From CALBPI01 sp039033995 (GTDB taxonomy: Bacteria; Pseudomonadota; Gammaproteobacteria; Steroidobacterales; Woeseiaceae), in contig JBCCBP010000007.1 of assembly GCA_039033995.1 (NCBI GenBank), positions 1 to 64,000 on the forward strand: a stretch of DNA of 64,000 bases. Reading direction: 5' to 3'. The stretch's first letter is position 1. Each line of letters begins with the position of its first letter. The position numbers and the translations under genes were made by a program. The notes under the pieces are model-generated. The model was not told where the DNA came from. It saw nothing but the letters and a program-made list of their open reading frames with translations, and made no database searches. Shown here in pieces: positions 17,324 to 26,639 of the stretch.

Positions 17324-18334
17324 GTGAGTACGTTTTTTGTTGAGTACGGGCTGTTTGTTGCGAAGACATTGACGCTACTGCTCGCTGCGTTCATGTTGTT
17401 AGCGATGATTGCGAGCTTTTCAAAGCGTGGACAGAGTAACGAGACGCTTCGAGTCGATAATCTGAACGATAAGCTGCGTCAGATGCGTGAGCGTCTCGCA
17501 CGTGCTATCGCCGGTACGCAAGATGCGAAAGCACTGAAAAAACAGCAGAAGGCTGAAGCCAAGGCACGCGAAAAATCGCCGCCGCAGCGCGCGCGAACTT
17601 TTGTTATTGATTTCAAAGGTGACATCAAAGCCAGCGCTGTCGAACAGTTGCGACAAGAAGTGACAGCGATTCTGGCCGTTGCGAGCGACGATGATGAAGT
17701 GCTCGTGAAACTTGAGAACCCGGGCGGTGTCGTTCACGAGCACGGTTTGGCAGCGGCTCAGCTCACGCGTATCCGCGAGCGCGGCTTGCCGCTGGTTGTG
17801 CTCGTCGACAAGGTGGCGGCCAGTGGCGGCTATCTAATGGCTTGCGTTGCCAATGAGATCGTTGCTGCCCCTTTTGCGATCGTCGGATCGATTGGTGTGA
17901 TCGCCCAACTGCCTAATTTCAACCGTGCGCTCGAGCAACGCGGCGTCGATTTCGAACAGATCACCGCCGGCGAGCACAAACGCTCCGTTACGATGTTTGG
18001 TAAGAATACCGATGCGGATCGCGCCAAGCTCAAACAGGAACTTGAGGATATTCATGGCCTGTTCAAGGCGGCCGTATCGCGTTACCGACCCGACCTCGAC
18101 CTGTCGACGGTCGCTACCGGCGAGCATTGGTACGGAACCCGAGCGCTGGAAATGGGTCTGATTGATAAATTGGCAACCAGCGATGAAGAATTGATCGCGC
18201 GGTGCGAAAACCGTGATATTTTTTCGATAACGTATGAAATCAAACAGCCGCTACCGAAAAAATTGCTGGGCGCTGTCGATAGTGCGCTGGAGCGTTTCGC
18301 CGGTAGACTGCAGAACATCTGGCGCGGTTTTTAA
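17324..18334 (+). CDS. sohB: Inner-membrane serine peptidase SohB
   Basis: 336 residues, GTG start one base after lipA. An N-terminal membrane helix (about 8-31) is followed by a Lys/Ala-rich linker and a peptidase S49 domain with nucleophile DKVAASGGYLMA (S167) and general base Lys in GEHKRSVTMFG (K219). SohB is a SppA-like peptidase facing the periplasm and is thought to degrade signal peptides or misfolded proteins. Length is close to the E. coli protein (349). An M48 protease gene follows. Confidence 0.94.
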   Translation: MSTFFVEYGLFVAKTLTLLLAAFMLLAMIASFSKRGQSNETLRVDNLNDKLRQMRERLARAIAGTQDAKALKKQQKAEAKAREKSPPQRARTFVIDFKGDIKASAVEQLRQEVTAILAVASDDDEVLVKLENPGGVVHEHGLAAAQLTRIRERGLPLVVLVDKVAASGGYLMACVANEIVAAPFAIVGSIGVIAQLPNFNRALEQRGVDFEQITAGEHKRSVTMFGKNTDADRAKLKQELEDIHGLFKAAVSRYRPDLDLSTVATGEHWYGTRALEMGLIDKLATSDEELIARCENRDIFSITYEIKQPLPKKLLGAVDSALERFAGRLQNIWRGF

Positions 18335-18367
18335 TAGTGAGCCCAACAGCGAGCGAGAGGTGATGTC

Positions 18368-19195
18368 ATGAACAAACAGCGGATACAACGTATGAAAACT
18401 GCGGTTGTGCTGTCTTTGACCGCGTTGTTGTTGGGTGGTTGTGCGTCGATGGTGTCGGATGACACGTTGAACGCGCAGGGTCAGGCAGCCTATGACCAGA
18501 TGCGCGCCGAGATACCGTTGGTCAAAGATGCCGACACAGTGCGTTTCGTGGAATGTGTCGCCAATGCGATTGTCAACCAGCTTGAAGGTCCGTACGCAAA
18601 CCTTGAATGGGAACTGGCCGTATTCGATCAGAATCAGGTGAATGCGTTTGTCTTGCCCGGCGGCAAAATGGGCGTCTATCAGGGCTTGCTGGCAGTGACC
18701 AAGAACGATGATCAGCTCGCGGCTGTGATGGGGCACGAGGTGGCGCATGTGACCGAGCGTCACCCCGCCGAGCGCATCGCGCGCACGACGGCGACACAGG
18801 TCGGTGTCAACGTCTTGTCAGGCATCGTCGGTGGCACAGCTATTGCGGCGCAAAGCGCTTCTACCGCGATGCAAATCGGTGCACAGCTTGGCTTGTTGTT
18901 ACCGTTCAACCGCGGCCAGGAGACCGAGGCAGATACCGTCGGTCTGACCTACATGGCGCGCGCGGGATTCGATCCCCGCGAAAGCGTCAAACTGTGGCAG
19001 AACATGCAGGACAGCAAAGACAGCGGGCCACCAGAATTCATGTCGACGCACCCGAGCAGTGCGACGCGTATCGACAAGCTGGTCGGGCAGTTGCCGCGCG
19101 CCCTGCTGATCTATAACGAAGCCAAGGCGGCGGGCAAAACGCCTTATTGCGCTCGTCCGAATATTCCAGAGCCTGTCAAACCCAACAAAGGCTAA
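18368..19195 (+). CDS. M48 family metalloprotease lipoprotein
   Basis: 275 residues. Lipobox LLGGC puts the lipidated Cys at 25. The zinc motif is HEVAH (H123, H127), with the further ligand in NRGQETEADTVG, typical of M48 peptidases related to LoiP/YcaL. These act in outer-membrane protein quality control. Its place after sohB groups two envelope proteases, probably in one transcript (33-base gap). The next gene begins 10 bases after the stop. Confidence 0.92.
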   Translation: MNKQRIQRMKTAVVLSLTALLLGGCASMVSDDTLNAQGQAAYDQMRAEIPLVKDADTVRFVECVANAIVNQLEGPYANLEWELAVFDQNQVNAFVLPGGKMGVYQGLLAVTKNDDQLAAVMGHEVAHVTERHPAERIARTTATQVGVNVLSGIVGGTAIAAQSASTAMQIGAQLGLLLPFNRGQETEADTVGLTYMARAGFDPRESVKLWQNMQDSKDSGPPEFMSTHPSSATRIDKLVGQLPRALLIYNEAKAAGKTPYCARPNIPEPVKPNKG

Positions 19196-19205
19196 AGCCA
19201 GCGGA

Positions 19206-20201
19206 GTGGCGCTGGTATCAGCTTCAAGTGCTGGTCTGTATTGCGCAGCCGGCGGTTTCCATATCGATCCGATGCGCGACTGCGATCTCGCGCTGATCAC
19301 ACATGCCCATGCCGACCATGCGCGGCGTGGCGCGGCACGTTACATCGCCACACACGATAGCGTGCCCATTCTGCGCGCCCGACTCGGTGAGTCGATCAAT
19401 ATCTCGGGCGTCGATTACGGGGAGACGCTCGATCTCGGCGCAACGCGCGTTTCGTTTCATCCCGCCGGACATGTGCTCGGCTCCGCACAGATCCGTATCG
19501 AACATGACAACTCGGTGTGGGTGGTGACCGGTGATTTCAAACGTGACCCGGACCCAACCTGTGCGCCTTTCGAGGTTGTACCCTGCGATACGTTTGTGAC
19601 CGAGGCGACGTTTGCGTTGCCAGTCTATCGCTGGCCACCACCGGCGACTGTGGCCGAAGAAATCTATGCCTGGTGGCAGTCGAACAAAGCGAGCGGGCAA
19701 CCGAGTGTGTTGTTCTGTTATGCGTTTGGCAAAGCGCAACGCGTGTTGGCAGAGCTTGCGCACCTGACCGACGCGACCGTGTTGACGCATGGCGCGGTTG
19801 AAAAACTGACGGCGCTGTATCGTGAAGCCGGTGTGCGTATGTTGCCGACTACGCCGGTCGATCTGCGAACGCAACGCGACTATTCGGGCGAGTTGATCAT
19901 CGCCCCGCCCGGTGCAGCTGGCTCCCGTTGGATGCGCCGCTTCAAAACGGCATCGACGGGATTTTGCTCGGGCTGGATGCGAGTGCGCGGTAATCGTCGT
20001 CGGCGCGGCTATGATCGTGGTTTCGTGTTATCGGACCATGCCGATTGGCCGGGATTGTTATCGACGATCGCAGACACTGGCGCCAGCAGAATCCTGCTGA
20101 TGCACGGACACGCCGACACACTGGTGCGGTTGCTTCGCGAGCGTGGTGTCGATGCAGCGGAATTCGGTCAGCAGCGGGAGTCCGTCGATGAGGCGCTTTA
20201 G
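19206..20201 (+). CDS. Ligase-associated DNA exonuclease, metallo-beta-lactamase fold
   Basis: 331 residues, GTG start; the first residues (SSAGLYCAAGGFHIDP) line up with the family start, which supports it. The metal site is THAHADHARRG, with HPAGHVLGSAQI, TGDFKRD, LSDHADWPG and MHGHADT further on, as in beta-CASP/Snm1-like nucleases. This is the exonuclease of the four-gene ligase-associated DNA damage response cassette. It overlaps the ligase gene by 14 bases. Confidence 0.93.
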   Translation: MALVSASSAGLYCAAGGFHIDPMRDCDLALITHAHADHARRGAARYIATHDSVPILRARLGESINISGVDYGETLDLGATRVSFHPAGHVLGSAQIRIEHDNSVWVVTGDFKRDPDPTCAPFEVVPCDTFVTEATFALPVYRWPPPATVAEEIYAWWQSNKASGQPSVLFCYAFGKAQRVLAELAHLTDATVLTHGAVEKLTALYREAGVRMLPTTPVDLRTQRDYSGELIIAPPGAAGSRWMRRFKTASTGFCSGWMRVRGNRRRRGYDRGFVLSDHADWPGLLSTIADTGASRILLMHGHADTLVRLLRERGVDAAEFGQQRESVDEAL

Positions 20202-21801
20202 CACTCTCTACAGCGCGCTGGATCAGACGCAATCGACGAATGCGAAAGTGGCGGCGATGGTCGACTACTTCGAGCAGGCCTCGCCTGCGGATTTGGCCTA
20301 TGCAGTGTTCTTTCTGTCGGGTCGACGCCTGCGTCGATTGGTTGGTGCCGCCAAATTGCGTCACTGGCTCAGCGAGACGTCCGAGTTACCCGCCTGGCTT
20401 GTGGAACAGACGTACGCGGACGTCGGTGACCTCGCAGAGACTATCGCGTTACTGCTCGCCGATCGCACCGACGACGCGCCGCTAGCTGATGTGTCGCTGG
20501 CCGATTTCGTTGTCGAGCAATTACTACCGCTTGGGAAGATGGATGACGACGCACAGCGCGACCGCGTTGTTGGCTGGTGGTGCAGCCTCCCTTATCAGGA
20601 TTGCTACCTGGTCAATAAATTGTTGACGGGCGCGCTGCGTGTCGGTGTCTCGCAGGGGCTTGTCGCGACCGCGCTCGCGCAAGTGGCAGGACTGCCGCGG
20701 CCAGTGATTTTGCATCGACTGATGGGACAGTGGACACCGAATGCCGAATTCGCCGGCATGCTGCTGGCTCAGGATGACGGAAAGGCGAGTTTGTCGCGAC
20801 CCTATCCGTTCTGTCTTGCCAGCCCACTGGAGAAATTGCCAGGTGAACTCGCGGCAGACGATATCGCTGCGCGGCTCGGGCCTGTCAGCGACTATCAGAT
20901 TGAATGGAAATGGGACGGTATCCGCGGACAGCTGATTCGTCGCGATGGCCAGACTTTTCTGTGGTCGCGTGGCGAAGATTTGATCACCACGCAGTTTCCC
21001 GAGATTGAAGCAGCGTCCACAGGCCTTGCCGATGGCACGGTGCTTGACGGTGAAATACTGGCCTGGCAGGACAATCAGCCAATGCCATTCTCTGCCCTGC
21101 AGCGACGCATTGGCCGCAAGAGGCCCGGAAAAAAGTCATTGGCGGAATTCCCCTGTATTTTTCGTTGCTACGACCTGCTTGAGCACGACGGTCGCGATCT
21201 GCGCGAAGAGCCGCTAACGGAACGTCGCGCACTCCTCGAACATCTGGCCGCAACATTTCCCGAGCGGCTGGCGTTGTCGCAAACGGTGACAGGCGATAAT
21301 TGGCAGGCGTTGGCATTGCAACGCGCCGATGCACGTCGGCGGCGCGTCGAGGGTTTCATGCTGAAGCATCATGAGAGCCGCTACGTCGCCGGCCGCAAAC
21401 GCGGCGTCTGGTGGAAGTGGAAAATCGAGCCGTACACGGTGGATGCCGTCATGTTGTATGCACAAGCAGGGCATGGCCGACGCGCCAACTTGCACACAGA
21501 CTACACGTTCGCTGTTTGGCGCGGTGATGAGCTGGTGCCGATTGCCAAGGCATACTCCGGGTTGAACAATGAGGAGATCGATACGCTCGACAAGTGGATT
21601 CGACGCCATACACGGGAGCGTTTTGGTCCTGTGCGATCCGTCGAACCCGAGCAAGTTTTTGAGCTCGCTTTCGAAGCGATCGCGCATTCATCGCGGCACA
21701 AGTCCGGCGTAGCGCTTCGCTTCCCGCGCATTAGGCGCTGGCGCCATGATCTTGCGGCACAAGACGCGGATACCCTCGAGACCCTGGAGGCGCTCATTTG
21801 A
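20188..21801 (+). CDS. ATP-dependent DNA ligase (ligase-associated repair cassette)
   Basis: 537 residues from the ATG at 20188, with GGGAG 7 bases upstream. An N-terminal ligase domain is followed by the adenylation domain with KWDG (K241), the lysine that carries AMP, then EGFMLKHHESRYVAGRKRG and the OB-fold part (WWKWKIEPYTVDAV). It seals nicks using ATP, in contrast to the NAD-dependent LigA used in replication. No Ku or LigD partner is nearby. The neighbours instead place it in the exonuclease-ligase-helicase-PdeM system. Confidence 0.95.
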   Translation: MRRFSTLYSALDQTQSTNAKVAAMVDYFEQASPADLAYAVFFLSGRRLRRLVGAAKLRHWLSETSELPAWLVEQTYADVGDLAETIALLLADRTDDAPLADVSLADFVVEQLLPLGKMDDDAQRDRVVGWWCSLPYQDCYLVNKLLTGALRVGVSQGLVATALAQVAGLPRPVILHRLMGQWTPNAEFAGMLLAQDDGKASLSRPYPFCLASPLEKLPGELAADDIAARLGPVSDYQIEWKWDGIRGQLIRRDGQTFLWSRGEDLITTQFPEIEAASTGLADGTVLDGEILAWQDNQPMPFSALQRRIGRKRPGKKSLAEFPCIFRCYDLLEHDGRDLREEPLTERRALLEHLAATFPERLALSQTVTGDNWQALALQRADARRRRVEGFMLKHHESRYVAGRKRGVWWKWKIEPYTVDAVMLYAQAGHGRRANLHTDYTFAVWRGDELVPIAKAYSGLNNEEIDTLDKWIRRHTRERFGPVRSVEPEQVFELAFEAIAHSSRHKSGVALRFPRIRRWRHDLAAQDADTLETLEALI

Positions 21802-24236
21802 CCAGCATCACGCGTGACGACGTCGACCGCTGGTTTGCGGGCAACGGCTGGCAGGTCTTCGATTTCCAGGCCGCTGTCTGGGATGCGTGCCAGGAAGGGC
21901 AATCTGGTTTGCTCCACTCACCGACGGGTAGTGGTAAGACTCTGGCCGCCTGGCTCGGACCGTTGATGCGTTTGGGCCACGAAGCGGATTCGGCACTACG
22001 CGTGCTCTGGATCACGCCGTTGCGCGCGCTGGCCAACGACACCGCCAAGAATTTGCAGCAGGCTATCGATGCCCTCGGCAGCCCATGGCAGGTTGGCTTG
22101 CGTACCGGCGATACGTCGACCAGTGAGCGCGCCCGACAAAAAAAGCAACCACCACAAGTATTGATCACGACGCCAGAGAGTTTGTCGCTGCTACTGAGCT
22201 ACGCCGATGCGGCAAAGACGTTTCGTAGACTCGACGCCGTCATTGTCGACGAGTGGCACGAACTGCTCGGCAATAAGCGTGGTGTACAGCTCGAACTCTG
22301 TTTGGCGCGCCTTCGCAGCCTGCGCCCGTCACTCGTGACCTGGGGTCTGTCGGCAACACTGGCAAACCTGGAACAGGCAGCGCAGGTGCTGTGTCCACCA
22401 CCGTTGGAGCCGGTGCTGATTCGCGGTGAATCACCGAAAGCCGTCGATGTGCTGAGCATCATGCCCGAGACGCTCGAACAGTTTCCGTGGTCCGGACGCC
22501 TTGGTATCGGTTTGCTTGAGCCGGTCATCGAACAGATCGAGCAGGCACGTTCGACGCTCGTGTTTACCAATACGCGATCACAATCTGAACTATGGTTTGA
22601 AGCGTTGCTTGGTGCGCGACCGGACTGGATTGGCCGTATCGCGTTGCATCACGGATCGATCGATCGAAAGCTCCGCCAACGCATTGAGCAGGGTTTGCGC
22701 GACGGCGATCTATTGGCAGTCGTCTGTACATCATCGCTCGATCTCGGTGTCGATTTTGCGCCGGTCGATCAGGTGATGCAGATCGGCAGTCCGAAAGGTG
22801 TTGCGCGACTGATGCAGCGCGCAGGACGCAGCGGTCATCAGCCCGATGCCGTGTCACGCATTCTATGCGTGCCGACCTACGCATTGGAGTTGATCGAGAT
22901 AGCGGCGGCGCGATCCGCGTGGCAGGCACGTCAAATCGAGGCACGCGTAGCGCTGCGCTTGTGTCTCGATGTGTTGTCGCAACATCTCGTCACGATCGCT
23001 TTGGGCAGTGGTTTCACGGCTGATGCGATGCTCGACGAAGTGCGTCAGACGTATGCGTTCGCAAATCTCAATGAGACGCAATGGGGCTGGTGTATCGATT
23101 TCATCACGCGCGGCGGACAGGCGCTCGCCGGCTACCCGCAATTCCACCGCGTCGTGGAAACCAATGGGGTTTACCGCATGACGGATCGTAGGTTGAGTCG
23201 CCAGCACCGTATGTCCGTTGGCACCATCACCAGCGACACCGCGATGCGCGTCAAATGGATGACCGGGGGCACGCTCGGCACGATTGAAGAGTCGTTTGTG
23301 TCGCGACTTAAGACGGGGGATCGCTTCCTGTTCGCCGGACGGCTTGTCGCATTGGTGCAGATCCGTGACATGACGGCCTACGTCAAGCGTGCCAAGCCCG
23401 GCAAGAAAACGGTGCCGCGTTGGCAGGGTGGGCGTATGCCACTGTCCAATGAGCTGTCGCACAGTATGCTCGCATTGCTGCAGTCTTTTCGGTGCGGTGA
23501 TCCGATGCCCGATGAGCTTGCCTTGCTGGCGCCACTGCTCAACTACCAACAGCAGGTATCGTGCCTGCCGAGCGAGACGCTGCTGCTCATCGAACGCTGC
23601 AAGAGTCGCGAAGGCCACAGCATTTTCGTGTTCCCGTTTGCCGGTCGTCTGGCCCATGAGGGGCTCGCGACGTTGATCGCTTACCGCATCTCGCGGGAGA
23701 TCAAGATCACGTTCACGCTGTCGGTCAACGACTACGGCTTCGAGCTACTGTCTCGCGAAGCGCTTGAGTTTGACGAATCCACGTTTCGCCGTTGGTCAGA
23801 CCCCGATAATCTGTTGGATGATTTATTCGCGGCGATCAATGTTGGAGAGGCCGCCAAGCGCCAGTTTCGCGATATCGCGAGAATTGCCGGTCTGGTCTTC
23901 AGCGGTTACCCCGGCAGTGGCAAGTCGACGCGCCAGATACAAGCGTCCAGTGGCCTCATTTTCGATGTGCTGACCCGCTACGACGACCAGAATTTGCTTC
24001 TCGACCAATCGCGTCGCGAGGTCCTGGATGCACAAATGGAAACCCGTCGCATGCAGGACGCCATGTCTCGAATCGCGACACTCCCGATTCGCATTGTGAC
24101 GACAGAGCGGTTATCACCGTTTGCATTTCCGTTGTGGGCCGAGCGCTTACAAAGCCAAATCATGTCGAGCGAAACCTGGCGTGAGCGCGTCGCCAAAATG
24201 GCGGACACTTTGAATCGTCGGGCAGCCGCATCATGA
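21798..24236 (+). CDS. Lhr-like DEXH box DNA helicase (ligase-associated)
   Basis: 812 residues. The start is TTG at 21798, overlapping the ligase stop (TTGA), and is supported by GGAGG 7 bases upstream. Motif I is SPTGSGKT (K47), motif II DEWH (151-154), and motif VI MQRAGRSGH. The C-terminal half is the Lhr-core region with a winged helix. This is the helicase of the ligase-associated cassette and would unwind DNA for the nuclease and ligase encoded around it. Confidence 0.95.
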   Translation: MTSITRDDVDRWFAGNGWQVFDFQAAVWDACQEGQSGLLHSPTGSGKTLAAWLGPLMRLGHEADSALRVLWITPLRALANDTAKNLQQAIDALGSPWQVGLRTGDTSTSERARQKKQPPQVLITTPESLSLLLSYADAAKTFRRLDAVIVDEWHELLGNKRGVQLELCLARLRSLRPSLVTWGLSATLANLEQAAQVLCPPPLEPVLIRGESPKAVDVLSIMPETLEQFPWSGRLGIGLLEPVIEQIEQARSTLVFTNTRSQSELWFEALLGARPDWIGRIALHHGSIDRKLRQRIEQGLRDGDLLAVVCTSSLDLGVDFAPVDQVMQIGSPKGVARLMQRAGRSGHQPDAVSRILCVPTYALELIEIAAARSAWQARQIEARVALRLCLDVLSQHLVTIALGSGFTADAMLDEVRQTYAFANLNETQWGWCIDFITRGGQALAGYPQFHRVVETNGVYRMTDRRLSRQHRMSVGTITSDTAMRVKWMTGGTLGTIEESFVSRLKTGDRFLFAGRLVALVQIRDMTAYVKRAKPGKKTVPRWQGGRMPLSNELSHSMLALLQSFRCGDPMPDELALLAPLLNYQQQVSCLPSETLLLIERCKSREGHSIFVFPFAGRLAHEGLATLIAYRISREIKITFTLSVNDYGFELLSREALEFDESTFRRWSDPDNLLDDLFAAINVGEAAKRQFRDIARIAGLVFSGYPGSGKSTRQIQASSGLIFDVLTRYDDQNLLLDQSRREVLDAQMETRRMQDAMSRIATLPIRIVTTERLSPFAFPLWAERLQSQIMSSETWRERVAKMADTLNRRAAAS

Positions 24237-24901
24237 GTGGTGCGCTTGAAGTCTGCATCGCGGATGAGGCGCTGTTGTTGTTGCCCGAGCGCGCCATCTT
24301 CTGGCCTGCCCGTGGCGCCCTGTTGATCGCCGATTGGCACATTGGTAAAGCGGCCGTTTTCGGCCGCCGTGGTCTCGCTATTCCCGAGGGGGACCTGCAA
24401 CACGACATGCAACGCCTCGATCGACTGCTGAGCATCTACGCCGCCGAAGAGTTGATCGTACTTGGCGACTTGATGCACGCGCCGCCGCTCGCCACGGATC
24501 ACTGGCCGCAGGGTCTTGCGAATTGGCTTGCAAAACACGCGCAGCTCAGTTTCAGTGTCGTCGCCGGCAACCACGATCGTATCAGCGCCGAGCAGCTACC
24601 TGCGGCGTTGGCTGGGCGCATCGACTGGTACCCGGCGGATCGTCGCGTCGGGCCTTTCGTTCTTGCGCATGAGCCAGAGCCATTGGCGGATAGCTACGTG
24701 CTGGCCGGGCATCTGCACCCGACCTTACGGCTGACCAGCGGTGTCGATCGCGTACGCAGCCCGGTGTTCTGGTTCAGGCAGGACTACGCGGTTTTGCCGG
24801 CGTTCGGTAGCTTTACGGGCGGCCATAACATTCGACCGGGACGCGGCGACCGTGTTTTCATGACCGGACCCGACAGCGTTGTAGAGATCACACCGAGATG
24901 A
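24233..24901 (+). CDS. pdeM: Ligase-associated DNA damage response endonuclease PdeM
   Basis: 222 residues, ATGA overlap with the helicase. Calcineurin-like phosphoesterase motifs appear in order: ADWHIGKAAVFGRRG, LGDLMHAP, VAGNHDR and LAGHLHPT, which bind two metal ions. This is the fourth member of the ligase-associated cassette. The stop overlaps the start of a methyltransferase gene. Confidence 0.94.
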   Translation: MSGALEVCIADEALLLLPERAIFWPARGALLIADWHIGKAAVFGRRGLAIPEGDLQHDMQRLDRLLSIYAAEELIVLGDLMHAPPLATDHWPQGLANWLAKHAQLSFSVVAGNHDRISAEQLPAALAGRIDWYPADRRVGPFVLAHEPEPLADSYVLAGHLHPTLRLTSGVDRVRSPVFWFRQDYAVLPAFGSFTGGHNIRPGRGDRVFMTGPDSVVEITPR

Positions 24902-25644
24902 CGTTCAAGGACCATTTTTCGCAACAAGCGGCGACCTATGCCGCGCACCGGCCGCGCTACCCTGACGCACTGTATGCATGGCTCGCATCACAAGTGCCAA
25001 CACAGGCGTTTGCCTGGGATTGTGCGACTGGCAACGGACAAGCGGCGCGCGCGATCGCGACGCATTTCGATGCGGTAGTCGCCACGGATGCCAGTGCCGC
25101 ACAAATCGACAACGCGGGTGATGCGGCCGGTGTCACGTATCGTGTGGCGCCCGCGGAGGCGAGTGGTCTACAGCCCGCCAGCGTTGATCTGATCACCGTA
25201 GCGCAGGCGCTCCACTGGTTTGATACCGATGCGTTCTATGCGCATGCCCGTGTCGTGCTGAAACCGACCGGTATGCTTGCCGTCTGGACCTACCAGCTGT
25301 TCGAGCTGGAGCCAGCGATCGACGCACTTATCGCCGAGTTTTTCGACGGTCCGATCGGTCCGTTCTGGCCTGCCGAGCGCCGTTTCGTTGACGAAGCCTA
25401 CGTATCGATATTGCCGGACTGGCCAGCCGTCGAATCACCGCCATTTTTTATGCAGTGTGATTGGCGTTTCGCCGATGTTGTCGGTTATCTGTCCAGTTGG
25501 TCGGCTGTGCAACGCTACAAAAATGCGCATGGCGAGGATCCGGTGGCAGACCTCGCTGCACGGCTGGCCCCGTTGTGGGGCGACGGCGTGCGGCAGGTCC
25601 GTTGGCCGTTGCTGTTGTTCGCGTTCCGCCTCCCAGACGCTTAG
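24898..25644 (+). CDS. Class I SAM-dependent methyltransferase
   Basis: 248 residues, ATGA overlap with pdeM. The first residues FSQQAATYAAHRPRYPDALY and the SAM-binding AWDCATGNGQAARAI, VVATDAS and AQALHWFDTDAFY mark the Methyltransf_11 family. The substrate is unknown. Tight coupling to pdeM means it is co-expressed with the repair genes, but a role in repair is only inference. A dyad overlaps its stop codon. Confidence 0.88.
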   Translation: MTFKDHFSQQAATYAAHRPRYPDALYAWLASQVPTQAFAWDCATGNGQAARAIATHFDAVVATDASAAQIDNAGDAAGVTYRVAPAEASGLQPASVDLITVAQALHWFDTDAFYAHARVVLKPTGMLAVWTYQLFELEPAIDALIAEFFDGPIGPFWPAERRFVDEAYVSILPDWPAVESPPFFMQCDWRFADVVGYLSSWSAVQRYKNAHGEDPVADLAARLAPLWGDGVRQVRWPLLLFAFRLPDA

Positions 25645-25651
25645 CGTCTGG
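25633..25651 (+). terminator. Hairpin at the end of the repair operon, weak terminator candidate
   Basis: CCAGACGC (25633-25640) pairs perfectly with GCGTCTGG (25644-25651) over a 3-base loop that holds part of the methyltransferase stop codon. Only a broken T stretch (TCTT) follows, so termination would be weak. Confidence 0.5.
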
Positions 25652-25727
25652 TCTTCATGCGCCATCTATTCCGTGGCGAATCGGCGGTCAGAACGGCATC
25701 GGTGACAGGATTTGCTACTATTCAGGC

Positions 25728-26639
25728 ATGGCAAGAGTGGCACGCATCGATGGTGAACAGTTGTTCGGCGCGTCGCGCTGGGCAGCGTTAAATGCGCGCA
25801 CAGACTGGCGCGGCATAGCGCTGGTGCTGCACGCCTGGGTCGTGATCATAGCGGCGATCACCGCCGCGGTGTTGATGCCGCATCCCGTGGTCATCCTGCT
25901 GGCGGTCATGGTCATCGGTTCACGCCAGCTTGGCTTGTCAATTCTGATGCATGACGCCGCCCATGGTCTGTTGTTGCGCAACACCACATGGAACGATCGC
26001 GTGGGACAGTGGTTGTGCGCCTATCCCGTTGGTCTGGATCTACGCGCCTATCGGGCTTACCACCTCAAGCATCATCAATTCGCGCAGCAGGACGAAGACC
26101 CGGATCTCTCGTTGTCCGCGCCGTTTCCGGTGACTAAGGCGAGCTTTGCCCGCAAAGTCGCACGTGATCTCATGGGACTGACTTTCCTGAAGTTGCGTGT
26201 GCTGCCGCTATTGCTGGCCGGTATTGGTCGCCACAAACTCAGATCAGCCGATATCGCGCTGGTTGGCTATAACGCCGTGTTCGCGACGGTGGCGTTTGCG
26301 CTGGACGCGGGTTGGGTCTGGTTAACGCTGTGGCTACTGCCTGCGGCGACCTGGCACATGTTGGTGGTTCGCCTGCGCAATATCGCCGAACACGGTGGCA
26401 TGACGCGCGACAACGACCCCTGGCGTGTGGCGCGCACGACTCAGGCGAATTGGCTGTCTCGGGCGTTTATCGCGCCGTACTACGTCAATTATCACGCAGA
26501 GCATCACCTGTTTATGTGGACCCCTTGTTATCGATTGCCGGTCATCCACCGCGCGCTGCGCGAACGGGGTTTGCTCGACGCGCACGCAATGCCGGTAGCG
26601 CCAGGTTACTCTGCCGTTTGGCAGGCGGTGACACGATGA
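25728..26639 (+). CDS. Fatty acid desaturase family protein
   Basis: 303 residues from the ATG at 25728; an upstream in-frame start lies inside the methyltransferase and is not used. The three His boxes are LMHDAAHGLL, HLKHHQF and HAEHHLFM, binding the di-iron centre, between hydrophobic membrane segments (about 30-70 and 175-215). Family members desaturate or hydroxylate acyl chains or related lipids. The stop overlaps the L,D-transpeptidase start (ATGA), so the two are co-translated. Confidence 0.92.
   Translation: MARVARIDGEQLFGASRWAALNARTDWRGIALVLHAWVVIIAAITAAVLMPHPVVILLAVMVIGSRQLGLSILMHDAAHGLLLRNTTWNDRVGQWLCAYPVGLDLRAYRAYHLKHHQFAQQDEDPDLSLSAPFPVTKASFARKVARDLMGLTFLKLRVLPLLLAGIGRHKLRSADIALVGYNAVFATVAFALDAGWVWLTLWLLPAATWHMLVVRLRNIAEHGGMTRDNDPWRVARTTQANWLSRAFIAPYYVNYHAEHHLFMWTPCYRLPVIHRALRERGLLDAHAMPVAPGYSAVWQAVTR

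Noticed and set aside
22863..23657. 264-codon minus-strand ORF opposite the helicase
   Set aside because: It lies wholly inside the conserved Lhr-like helicase and has His/Arg/Gln-rich shadow composition.
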